Source: Asterochloris sp. CNOR1 (lineage: Eukaryota > Chlorophyta > Trebouxiophyceae > Trebouxiales > Trebouxiaceae). Taken from it: a DNA stretch of 64,000 bases. Positions within the stretch are counted from its first letter, which is position 1. Each line of letters opens with the position of its first letter. The DNA lies in NCBI GenBank assembly GCA_963969365.1, contig OZ017761.1, positions 744,001 through 808,000 of the forward strand. The letters run 5' to 3'. This document shows positions 1 through 10,430 of this stretch, piece after piece. The notes beneath the pieces were generated by a model that ran no database searches, was not told the origin of the DNA, and was given only the letters and a program-made list of their open reading frames with translations. Both the position numbers and the translations under genes were made by a program.

Positions 1-937
1 GCATTTTGGTGCTGGTCGCTGGAGGCAGTCACAGCCCATCAGTACGTTCATCTCCTGCAGGGCGACCTTCTGCAGCAGGGTGCGCCTGTCGCAGCATGCA
101 TCAACAGGGCTGCACTGCCCCTGCTGGACCCTTCATGGCTGCAGGGTGGCTTTGTGAGCAGGAGTTGTATGGGCAACCCACAAATGAGCGCTCCCCTACT
201 CCATCCTGCAGGGCCGTGCCTGTGCGCAGCTGGACGTCAGGCAGATGCAATACAGCGTGCTTGCCCTGTGCAGACTGAGCCCTATCAGCAACATGATCTG
301 GCCATGCACTCACTCCCTTGCCTTTCTGCTGCAGGGTGACCTCCGTCAGCAATATGATGTATGTCAAGGAGGACCTGGTGCTACCCCACAACATCAGCTT
401 TTATGACCTCATTCTGACAAAGGCGAGGGGAAAGACGGGGCCCCTTTTCAACTTTGATGTGCACGAGGAGCTGCGGGCCAATGCTGATACCAGGGTTGAG
501 TCAGATGATTCACACGCTGGTGCGTTGCGTGCACAGGACCCCTGCCGATGCTGGTATGCAGCAGTCCCGTGAGCTGACGTCTATAGCATGTTGTCAACAG
601 TGTTAAAGAGTTACATGCTGGATTCTGCGCAGCTCTCTCAGGACCAGTGCAGCAGTCAAGACAAGCCTGACCAAGCCTCTGACAGCTTGCACCTGAGGCC
701 TGCTAATGCTGTTTGTATGAGGGCAGTTGCCTGAGGCCAGCCAGGCTCTGTGCTATGAGGTTCACCTGCGTGTTTTGGGTTTGCATTCCAACGAACTGTC
801 CGCTTGTGCCTGCCCCAAATGAGTATTCCGCACATGTATTCCCCTCTGCAGGCAAGGTTGTGGACCGGCACTGGTATGACCGCAACAAGCACATCTTCCC
901 TGCTAATCGCTGGGAGGTTTATGATGCTGATGCATGA
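1..937 (+). CDS. XCT: XAP5/FAM50 family nuclear protein (XCT), 3' part
   Basis: This is the C-terminal part of a XAP5 (FAM50A; plant XAP5 CIRCADIAN TIMEKEEPER) protein, a nuclear factor linked to splicing, small-RNA and clock functions in plants. Two exons are secure: 335-519, with [31 protein letters not shown] and SDDSHAG, and 852-937, with [20 protein letters not shown]. They join in phase at SHAG|K, exactly as in the family, and end at TGA 935-937. Further upstream, an exon ending near 239 (RACAQLDVR) fits the family's FLRAVQQQL...REIR stretch but would need a GC donor, so that join is uncertain. The N-terminal coiled-coil half lies outside the window. Identity is sure; the upstream exon structure is not. 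Confidence 0.93.
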
Positions 938-1403
938 CAGCGCGCTCGAGCTCTTGATCAGTACGCATGTGTCAGTCATACATGCTGAACTCTTGAACAG
1001 CCGTTGGTCCCACACTTGTGCTGTCTGCCGTGAGTCATGCTTCATTCATGTTTGTCAATCATCATCAAAGAGCAAAGTCAAAAGTGGTGGGGCCCAGCTC
1101 TAGCCTAGAACGGTGGGCTGCAATGCTTTGGGCTTTGGCTGGCACCTGGTGCTTGTGGCCAGGCAAGTGTTTGCTTGCCATGCTGATGGGCTGTTTCAGC
1201 AAGTCATGCCACAATGCTTTGCCACCAGCAACTTCTGTGGGGCTGGCTGCTGAGCGGGATGGTCTCCTGTACATGCTCATGACGGCCTGCAGGGACCTGC
1301 CCACACTGTGCTCCTTCTTGACCTGCAAACACCATGTGTGAGGCATGGACTGAAAGAGACATGCATCAGTGCAAGAGAGGCTGATGCTTGCAGATGATCA
1401 CGT
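938..1403. other. XAP5 3' untranslated and tail-to-tail spacer
   Basis: No coding exon is supported here. The stretch lies between the XAP5 stop and its probable TGTAA signal, and then meets the 3' end of the converging minus-strand gene. Open frames in it lack family similarity and look like chance. Confidence 0.5.
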
Positions 1404-1408
1404 TGTAA
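1404..1408 (+). terminator. TGTAA polyadenylation signal (XAP5)
   Basis: TGTAA is the green-algal poly(A) signal. This is the first convincing plus-strand copy after the XAP5 stop, although the 3' UTR would be long (about 470 nt). Confidence 0.5.
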
Positions 1409-1471
1409 ATTGGTGAAGCACACACTCTTTGGCACCAGTAGGGCTGCTGCTGCCTGCCTTAAATGCAGTCT

Positions 1472-1476
1472 TTACA
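1472..1476 (-). terminator. TGTAA polyadenylation signal of the minus-strand repeat gene
   Basis: The minus strand reads TGTAA about 140 nt beyond the stop at 1613. Together with the plus-strand signal at 1404 it brackets a tail-to-tail junction of under 100 bp. Confidence 0.5.
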
Positions 1477-1612
1477 GCAAGGGGTGCAACGCCTCATCAC
1501 ACAGCAAAGCTGTTGTGATTTGTGAGAGCTGTACAACTTCTGCTGCCCACCTGAGAGGCGGTTTGAGCAGCGCACAGAGGCATTTGCATGCAATCCAACA
1601 GGGTTCCAGAGC

Positions 1613-4600
1613 TTAAAGGCTGCTGCTGCCCACCTGAGCAGGGGTCTGAGCAACACTGCGCTGGCAGCCGTTGTGCTGGTGCCGGCGCTCCTCATGCAGG
1701 CTGCGGCTGCTGGCCTGCCGCTGCAGTGCTGCCGCAATGCTGTGGGCCGCAGGCCCCTGCTCCCTAGCGCCTCCCATGGCACTCCTGGCGCTGTGCACCT
1801 GCTGGCTGTTCTGCTGCGCTGCGCCAGCCCTGCTGCCAGCAGCAGAGCAGGCGCGGCTGAGTGTGCGTGATCCGGTCCCAGCCTGCGCTGAGTTGCCCCC
1901 AGAGGCTGCAGAGCGGCTGCGGATCAGGCTGCGCAGCCCTGGACCGAGGCGTAGCTGCTGCACCAGGTCGTCGCCCTGCAGCTGCTGAGGGGCCTGAAGC
2001 CGCTTGGCTGAGGGGCTCCTGCCCAGGCTGCGGCGGCTGGCCGTGCGGTCAAGCTGCCGCACAACATCGGCAGCCTCATGCCTCCTGTCCCCCGCTGCAG
2101 AGGGAGCCCTGCTCAGGCTGCGTACCACCTCGGCAGCCTCATACCTCCTGCCAGCCACTGCAGATTGGGTCCTGCTGAGGGCACGTGCCACATCAGCAGC
2201 GTCGCGCCTCCTGCCCGCCGCTGCAGAGGGAGACCTGCTTAGGCTGCGTCGTCTGGCAGTGCTGCCCAGCTGTGCCTCTGCATCCCTGCCGGTGGGAAAC
2301 GCCACCCTGCTAGGGCTCCGGCTGAGGCTGTGCCGGCTGGGGCTGCGCTCTGGCAGCCTCTCACCTTGGTCAGGTGTTGTGGCCGGCTGGGCGTGATGGG
2401 CAGCGCCTGTATTGCCCCCTGCGACAGAAGCTGCAACATCAGGTACCTCAAAGCCTGCGGTGCACCAGGCAATGAAGTTGAGTTCTGGCTCCAGGCTCCG
2501 TCCATTATGAAATGTGCAACAAGCGGTGACACATGTGACGGTTGCTTCTGCGGCAGTACAGGTTGCCCTTCATCAGGTGGCCTGTGTCTGTCTGTGGCAT
2601 CAGCACGCACAGTGTGCAAGCCAGCACAGCTGCGGCGGCTGAGCAAGCTCTGCCGTTGCGTCGTGCGCTCGCGACTCTGCGCAAGGCGATGCTCGGCTTG
2701 CAAAGATCTCCCTGCCCTCCCCCGTCCCTCTGTCGACTGGTACAGACAGCACAGGGTGAGGTGTTGCGCACCTGCGGGTGCTGGATGTCCGCCGCTGCGA
2801 CTGGCACGGCGCATGGTCTCGTGGCTGAGGGGGCGGCAGTTCTCTGAGCGCGTAGAGTCCAGGCGCCGCAGCTCCTTGTCCACCATCGTCACTGTACGTG
2901 ATGGCCGCACTATCTCTGCATTCAGGAGCAAGGACATGCTTAACGCAGCCCCACCAATGCACTCATCAAGACCCCTCGACAACATTTTGTGCAGGAATCA
3001 AGGCCGCCCTCAGCCAACGAGGGTAGGCCAGTCCAGATGTTGCTCCAGTACAGTGCATTCTTTGGTCAAGGGCTGGGAGTTGTCTGTACGCGACCCCACC
3101 GACTCTGTGGGCAAGGCTGTGGGCAGCCTATCAGATATGCGTGCGTGCAGGCGTTTGGGCATGAAAATGGGGTCCCAGAGGGTTTGGATTGTGCTACATT
3201 GCGCGCTGCACATGGTGTGACTGTGCAACACCAGCAGAGCAGAGATGAAGCTGAGAGTGAGCGCATGTCTGCCAAGGATGCCCTTTGATGCAGAAGCACA
3301 ACGACTGTCTAAGGGCTTGCAGCCATCCACCTAGCCCAGGTTGCATGTCAGGTCCCGAAGGGAGGCAGGGGACAGGCAGCGCTGCAAAGCAGCCAGGTGT
3401 GCCCCAGCTTGCCAGTCTGTCTGATGCGGGCGGCATGCGCAGCCGTGCTCCCCCTCCCGGGGGTTGTGGCCAGCCACCTTGCCCGGGGCTGCGTGCCAGT
3501 GGCACAGGCAGACAAAGAACGGACCAGGGGTGTGAGCAGCCTGGCAAGCTGCAAGGCAAGCAAGTAGGTGGCTGTCTGCCGCATGTGCACATGCAGGCGG
3601 CTGCCTGCCCTCAGGTTTGCCTTCAGCCTCACTGGCAGGCTCACCCTCAGGCTTGCGGCTGTCCACGCTGCTCAGGCTGCGCTTGAGGCTGCGCAGGGAG
3701 GACAGCAGCTTGAAGGTGCTGGCAGTGGGCGCGTCCTGTGGTGTGTGCTTGGCAGGGCCATGCTGCCGCCCAGACCGTCCCCGCCCAGCGCTGCTGCTGC
3801 TGCCGCCAGCCGGCGCTACTGGTGTTGCTTGCTGCGCATGGCCTGCAAATGACAGGGGGAGTTGGGGGACAATAGAGCTGCAGTGAGTGTCTGGTTGAGC
3901 TGCAGGCCGGTCCTGCTGCTGCTGCTTGCTGTGGCTTGCTGTGGCTTGGGCTGTGGCTTGGGCTGTGGCTTGCTGTGGCTTGCTGTGGCTTGCTGCATAT
4001 GGCGTGCACAGAGAGTGAATGGTGCAGGAGTGCGTTGGGGGGTCGTAGCGCTGCAGCAAAGTGTCTTGCCGGGCTGCCTCATAGACTGCCCGGCCCATGA
4101 CTGGCAGCAGCAGCGCGCATGGCCTGCAAAGGACACTAGGTCAACACAGCGCTGCGGTGAGACCATGGCCTGAATCTTCAGCAGACAGCTCATTGGCGTA
4201 GATCACAGTGCTGGATCGTGGAGGTGTGGCGCATGGCAGATTGTACCTCTCAGATGATTTGAACAAGCAAGACACTGCTTGCTGCACTGTCCTGCTGGCG
4301 GGCCCAGCCCAGATCAGCTGGCAATTGGGAAGGATTCACCTTGCAGGACATCGAGCACATCAGAGAAGTGCCTGCAGGCTTCCCATTCTGGGCGGGCCTG
4401 TTGAGGGCGCAACTTGTTTGTAACTGTGCATTTAGCACGGAATCCCACCTCTGACTGGCCCCTGTCTGCTGCGCCCCTGCCCATGGGCAGCTGCAGGTAC
4501 CGTCCCATCCGCAGTGTTGGCAGCTGCAGCCTGCGCCTGTGCCCCAGGTACGGCGCCCCTGCCTCCCTGCCTGCTGCCCTGCCCTTCCTGGGGGCTGACC

Positions 4601-7600
4601 CAGGCTGGCATGCTGCCGTGCCAATCTGGCGATGCACTGCCTGTGGCGCAGGGCTCCCTTCGCTGCCCCATGCTGCATTGAACGGGAGGCAGCATGCACG
4701 TCCAGCTTCAGCCAGGGGCTTCACAGAACCCACTCGGCCAGTTATTGCAGCCTGTCTGTGAGCTGGCAGATGGCAGTGATAGCTGAGGCCTGACCTTGCT
4801 TGTGCTGCAGCACTGCACGTACGCAGCACAGCACAGATGACGCTTCCCAGTTGCCCAAGAAGGCAGCACAGCATAGCAGAAGCTTCTCACCCTGCACAGG
4901 GGGCAGCCGGTAAATTGCCAGAACCAGCAAGAAGCCCTTGTAAGAACCCTTGCCCAGCATTTGACCATACAAGCCACAGCAGTGGTTTCCCCTCTTGTTG
5001 CCAGCGCCTGATGGCGCTTGCCACGAAGCATTACTTCCTCGCCCAACTGCTCTCAGAGTGCAGAGCATGGGCAATCAGACTGCGTGTGATGAAGCTGAGC
5101 ACAGCTGACAGTCCTTTCCAGGGAAGCACAGCTGCGACCACACAGCAGCCTAACACTCGATGCCCCTGATGTGCACGGCAAACCTGGATGGCAAACAGTA
5201 TCTGCTGGTAGGTTCCTGCATGGCTGCATTCTTGCGCAGCACATGGCCCTTGCTGCCCTCTTTGCACCTTGCAGGCATAATCTGCTGTCTGTTTTAGTCT
5301 AAAGCACCTGATGCTCCTTTCCAGGGAGGCAGCTGCAGCCCGCGCAGCCACTCGCCGCTCGCTGCCCTCAATGTGCTGCGGAGGCAGGTTGCCTGACAGG
5401 CTGACTGCGTGCAGCCCCGAGGTGTCCGCGATGTCGTGGGGCGCCTCTGCAATGCTCATCTGGCGCTCTGGGCGGCCTGCACATGTCGGACGGCAATGGC
5501 TGTCATACGGGAGTGCCACAAGATGATGAGAAATATTGAATGATGTCAGATGACTGCACTATGGCAAACGGGAATGTGAGACTCAGGTGCGATCAGCCCT
5601 CACGGTGCAGCTGGATCAAAACTCAAGGCACCCTGGGTAGGGACAGACACCTCCACCAACCAGCAGCACATGCCCCAGCACAAAGGTGCCTGGCAGCTTG
5701 CAGACAATAGCAGTAGGGAACTGCACGCTGAAAGGGATGACAAGACCCTCAGCAGCACATACAGGCTTGCTCAGCTGGCAGGCAGGTGCAGCAGCCCTCT
5801 GCAACAGATGGAGCTTACCCAGCACTTTGGACAGCTGGCGGACAGGAGCAGCATGGGCTTCCTGGTGCGGCGGCACCACAACAGAGGAGGTGACATGGAA
5901 GCCATGCGGCGACATACTCCTGCTGCGGGAGGCCTTGTGGCGGCGAATGATGGACCCTGTGGGGTGTTCCTGACTGTCCATCAACGTCCGGGACCCTGTA
6001 GAGGGTGTCAGGACAGATTCAGGCAACAGAACAGATGGGCGCAGTGGGTTGTGGCTGGCTGTCCACAAATGTCTTGGGGCCTGCAGAGGGTGTTGGCCTA
6101 AGGCTGGGCAGCACAGAATAAGGGTGAATGCGGTGTGTTTGTGACTGGGGCCTGAAGAGAGGATCGGCAGCAGGGTCGGCAGTGGTAGCGGGGCGGGGTG
6201 CAGCTAATTGTCAGAGGGCTATGTGCCTGTAAGGAGTGTGTGCAGCAGGCTTGGCATCAGCACTGTAGCTTGTGCTGGCTTGCAAATGGCTGGGAGCCTG
6301 TAGCAGCAGGCTGGGCAGCAGATGGCAGGCCTGCAGCTGGAACTGTACCCTAGGGTCATTGACATTGCTGCCTGAGGGCAGAGGTTCAAAGACCCAATTT
6401 GGGGCGAGTCCAGCCAGGAGAAACACTGCAGGCACTGCAGGGTGGCATTGTCTTAGGACCTGGCAGGTGCTGCGTGAGGCAGGCACGCACTGGCATCCGC
6501 ACTTGGCTTCTGCCAACCTGTTGCTGCAACATATGTGTACAGACCCACCTTGGGGCAAGTCCAGCCCATATCGCCAGGGGACAGACTGCAGGCGCTGCAG
6601 ATCCTCCTCATTGGCCGTCTTCAACAACTGCAGCACCATCACAACAATCAGGCTTACAGTGGTGCCTTTGAGAGTCAGCTGCAGGAGACTGGCCTGCACG
6701 CCATGCTCACTGAACAGCAGCTACATGAGATACATGCATGGCAGCAGCATTGGCCCACTCAGACTGCCAGCTGGCTGCTGTGCTGCGTCACATCTCCACC
6801 TGCCAAATACTGGCTTGCAGGCAGGGCTGACAGGTGGCAGAGCTGGCTGGTGGCAGCATTGCTGCCTGGTAAAGCTGACAGGCGGCAGCATTGCTGCAAG
6901 ACATTCCCACCAGGCAAGATGAGGTTGACAGACAGCCGTGCTCCACCTGGACTGCCAAGGGTGGCTGTCCTGCAAGACATCCCCATACAGCTAGGCACCC
7001 TCAGGTCGGAGGGCAGCAGCCGCGATGGCCCACCTGGACTGCCAGGTGACGGCTGTGCAGGTCAATCTCGGGCGCGAACGTTAGTTCCTTGGAATTGCCT
7101 GCCTTGGCGGCCCTCTGTGCCTCCAGCTTGGCCTCCTTGCAGCGGTGCCTGCAGTGATGCCACAGACCTTCAGTCCTTCACAGAACCTTACACATCATTC
7201 CTTCTGCGCCTGCAGCTTCCCTTCCTTGCAGAGCTGCCTTCTTCTTTGTGAATGCAGGCAGTCTGTCACTATGGCAGCTGCGCCTCTCGCCATTTGAGCA
7301 GGTCTTCCTAGTTACGGGGCGGGACCCTGCATTGGAAGGTGTTGACTATTCAAGTCACATTATATGCAAACAACGTCGCTGTTGTTGATTGTCTGCACTC
7401 CTCACCATCTGAGCAGGTCCTCACGGCTGCGGTGCAGGCCCTGCGACTTGCGTAGCAGGACTGGCCGCCCAGTGAACTCTTGCCAGGCCTCCTCATCCCG
7501 TGGCAGGCTGGACGCCTCCAGCTGCCGCCTTTTGGCCAGCAGAGCCTGCAGTCCAACAGCCGCCATGCTCAGCAGCAGGCACAGGATGAAACCTCACGGC

Positions 7601-10149
7601 AAACCCCCCTTCCGTGCCTGAGAGATGCTCGCAGCAGGCTGGAGGCGTCCAGCTGCTGCCTCTGCCAGCAGAGCCCACAAGCCAGAAGGTCCTGCGGCCA
7701 TCAGGCCCCGCTTTCAAGTTGCTTGGCCCAAGCATTCTGTGCAGCAGGTAGGATGCCCTTGGTCACTGCCTCTGTGTCAGGAAGGCGTGAAGATGATTGA
7801 GCAGGGGCTGATCATTTGAGGGCCTGTGTTAGTGCATCGCTGTACAGCTAGGAGGTCCTGCCGTAGTGGCACCAACTGCAGAAGAGTGCCTTTGCAACAC
7901 ATGGCTCAGACGCACTCTCCCTGCAGATGTGGCATTGAGGAAGTGCAGTCAGCAGCCAGGGCATTTGCCGACAGGGCGGCGAGACCACCACTGCCCAGCA
8001 CTGCAAGTCATTTGGTGGCCATTGTGCTACATCACAAAGACGCATGTGAGCAAACCTGCCCCATAGTACGTGCATGTCCTGTACGATTCAGCACAACGGG
8101 CTCAAGAACCGGAAAGCGCCCACCTCCTGCCTCCTGTGGGTGCCATGAGGGCGGCACTGCATGCAGCAACTGCACAACAAAGAGCAGAGATTGTGGATGC
8201 TGTGACGCTCAGGAAGGGTGCTGACCCCAGGGCACAGGCCCATAAGCAAGACTTGAGGACAGCACCACATGGACACTTTGCTCAGAGCAGCCCCAGATGG
8301 GCAGACTACCAGAGCACCACAGTCCAAGGTGGAAGCCTCCATAGCTTGGCCCGACCTGCTACCCCTGGAAGGTTGCTGCAGATCCGGAGACTTTTGTAGA
8401 AGTCTGAGACTACCCGTGAATCCTATCACTCACTACAGATCTTGTACTGACCTCCTGCCTCTGGAAGAAGGTGGAGGCTGTGTCCTCCAAGATGCGCGCT
8501 GATCCCCGCGACAGACCTTCACTGTGCCCCCATTCCGCGAACAGCGCCTCCTTCTGCTCTGCCAGGCGCTGCGTGCGGGCAGCAGCCTCCTCATACAGAC
8601 GCTCTGCCGCTCTGTACACAACAGCAGACTGACTCAGGAGGCCAGGTCATTTGCCAGGCACTGTGTGTGGGTCCTCACAGACACTCAGCAGCACTGCCGC
8701 CCTGCGAGCAGGTCAGTATTCATTGCGCAGGAGCTGGTGCCAAGCACCAGGCAGACTCCCTTGAGATCGCCAGCAGGCCCTTGGATGCCCTGGGAAGATG
8801 GGCCATGGGGACCTGCAGCTTGCACGCTGGGCAGATGCAAACATGTTCACCAGGCTGAGTAAATGCTGCTGCGAAATTGCTGGTTGCATGCAGGTATGTT
8901 TCACTGTTTGGGCTCAACATGCTAGAACTAGCCTCCATAGCTGACTTGAGGTAGCACATGACATGGTTTGCGTGATATGTCTGGGAGGGGTCAGCATTGG
9001 TGCATTTGACCCTGCCCATCTGGCTTGCACTTGAAAGCATCCTGAACTCAAGGAAACTCCTTCCAGGATCCTGAGAGCCAGAGCCAACACCAGCTGTTTA
9101 CTATGCTCACCTTCTAGCCAGCGAGGCCGACCGCTTGGGCGGCTCATGTGATGCCCGCTCTGCCGCTGCAGCAGCTTCCTGCTGCATCCTGGTGCTGTCG
9201 CGGTGCTGCGCCCATACAGAGGCCAGCTGCAGGCAGCCAGGACTGTCTTGCGTGCTGTCTCAGTGCTGCAGCTGTGAGACATTGAGATGCCCCCACTGGT
9301 GGAGGCATAAGGCCAGGCCATGCACATCCACAATGGTATCATTCGAACACATTTGACACAGAAAGCAGCCCATCCTGGCAGCCTGAGCCTGGACTCATGC
9401 TCACCAGGTCGCATGCTTTCTGCTGATGAGCATTGCCACCTTCAGCACATCCTCACAGTTGTGATTGCTGGATTGCTAATGCGGAGGATTATGGCAGCTG
9501 GATCGCAGTCACTTGGAACACAAGAGCTGCCGCTGACCAGCATGCATGCATGACCAAGAGCAGCACGCTTGTATGCAAGGGCTGAAATGCCAGCTGGGCT
9601 GCTGCAGCTTAATCTATCATGCTTCATTTAGTGGCTCCCCTTCAAAGGGAACACCCATACTGGCATAGTCGATGGAGACACACCTGTGCAGAAGCTTGTC
9701 AACTCAGCCTCCCCTTTTTTGCTGAGTGGATGTCACAGGCCATGCTGAGAAGCACCCACCTGATACGTATGCTCTTGTGCAATGGCCCTCCCAGGCCATT
9801 GCAGCTTGGCTTGCAGCGTCTGCTTGAGCTCCTTGTTGAACACAGCCAGTTCAAGGCTGCCCACCTCATACAGAAGCTTCATGTGCAGGCACTCACAAGC
9901 TGTCCTGTTGCAGCTTGCAGCATGTGTGTCTGTCTTCATTGTGTACAGGGCGAACCCAGATCTGCACACCTGATACAGACGCTCATGTGCAGGTGCCCGT
10001 CCGCTGTGTCGCCGCGGCTTCCGTGGAGGCGAGGCTTGCTCCTGCCGGTGCTTGGTGTGCCGGTTGGGCTGGTGGTGGTGCTGGTGGTGGTGGTTGGGGC
10101 GCGACTTGGTTGGGCCTGCAGGCAGGTTTGCAGCAGCGGCCATGCGCAT
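1613..10149 (-). CDS. Large coiled-coil protein with LYxxA / TFxPxI motifs and an Arg-Ser repeat tail
   Basis: I do not recognise a named orthologue. From the 5' side, an exon ending at 9970 (His-rich, ending HERLYQ) is followed by exons 9111-9205, 8452-8611 (ERLYEEAAARTQRLAEQ), 7406-7545, 7034-7148 (ELTFAPEI), 6549-6627, 6349-6371, 5819-6080 and 5308-5476. All of these join in phase. The order 'ERLYxxA..R..R' helix and then 'TFxPxI' is seen in several coiled-coil cytoskeletal or flagellar-type proteins of algae and protists, so a cytoskeletal role is inference only. Later exons are less sure: 4.0-4.1 kb (GRAVYEAARQDTLLQRYD), 3.6-3.85 kb (LRSLKRSLSSVDS), 2.78-2.95 kb, and a last Ser/Arg-rich exon about 1613-2368 with a 21-aa tandem repeat. 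ATG at 10149 or 10143 is a possible start, but the gene may continue upstream into the next minus-strand model. Confidence 0.55.
2054..2242 (-). repeat. Three 63-bp units encoding a 21-aa Arg-Ser repeat
   Basis: On the minus strand three consecutive 21-residue units share the pattern LSRxxSAxxxRRxxAAxVxRx. A decayed fourth copy (RRSLGRSPSAKRL) and a preceding stretch rich in RSPSR follow the same theme. Each unit pairs an Arg-Ser cluster with a short amphipathic AADVVR helix. Confidence 0.8.
3926..3994. repeat. Short minisatellite (TGTGGCTTG-based)
   Basis: Ten- to twelve-base units (TGTGGCTTGC and TGTGGCTTGGGC) repeat about six times. If translated on the minus strand they read as a KPQQATAQATAQ-type low-complexity run. 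Whether the run is in an exon or an intron of the large minus-strand gene is not clear. Confidence 0.8.
7499..7675 (-). repeat. Exon echo: copy of exon 7406-7545 in the upstream intron
   Basis: The exon edge around 7499-7548 (plus-strand text GCAGGCTGGACGCCTCCAGC, then CCAGCAGAGCC) recurs at about 7626-7675 as GCAGGCTGGAGGCGTCCAGC, then CCAGCAGAGCC. The copy lies in the adjacent intron, same orientation, offset about 127 bp. Confidence 0.8.
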
Positions 10150-10430
10150 GCCAGTCTGTTATGGGCAGTGAAGCACACATGGTGTTGTGTGACCTGCAGG
10201 CCCTGAAGCAGGCAAAGATGTTGGCTGTGCTTGCCAACAGTGCTGCATGCTGCTTGTTCACCCACTACTGCTGTCACTGGGTTCGCATAACATGTGGGGC
10301 ACAAGCTGTCAACTGCATGCTGGTGCACCTCAGTGCAAGACACACATATAGCTTGCCAACGGCATTGTGGGCTCAGACTTGGTACTGCATGGCAAGCCCT
10401 TCCTTTCAGCCCTACAGCTTTGCAACTTAC

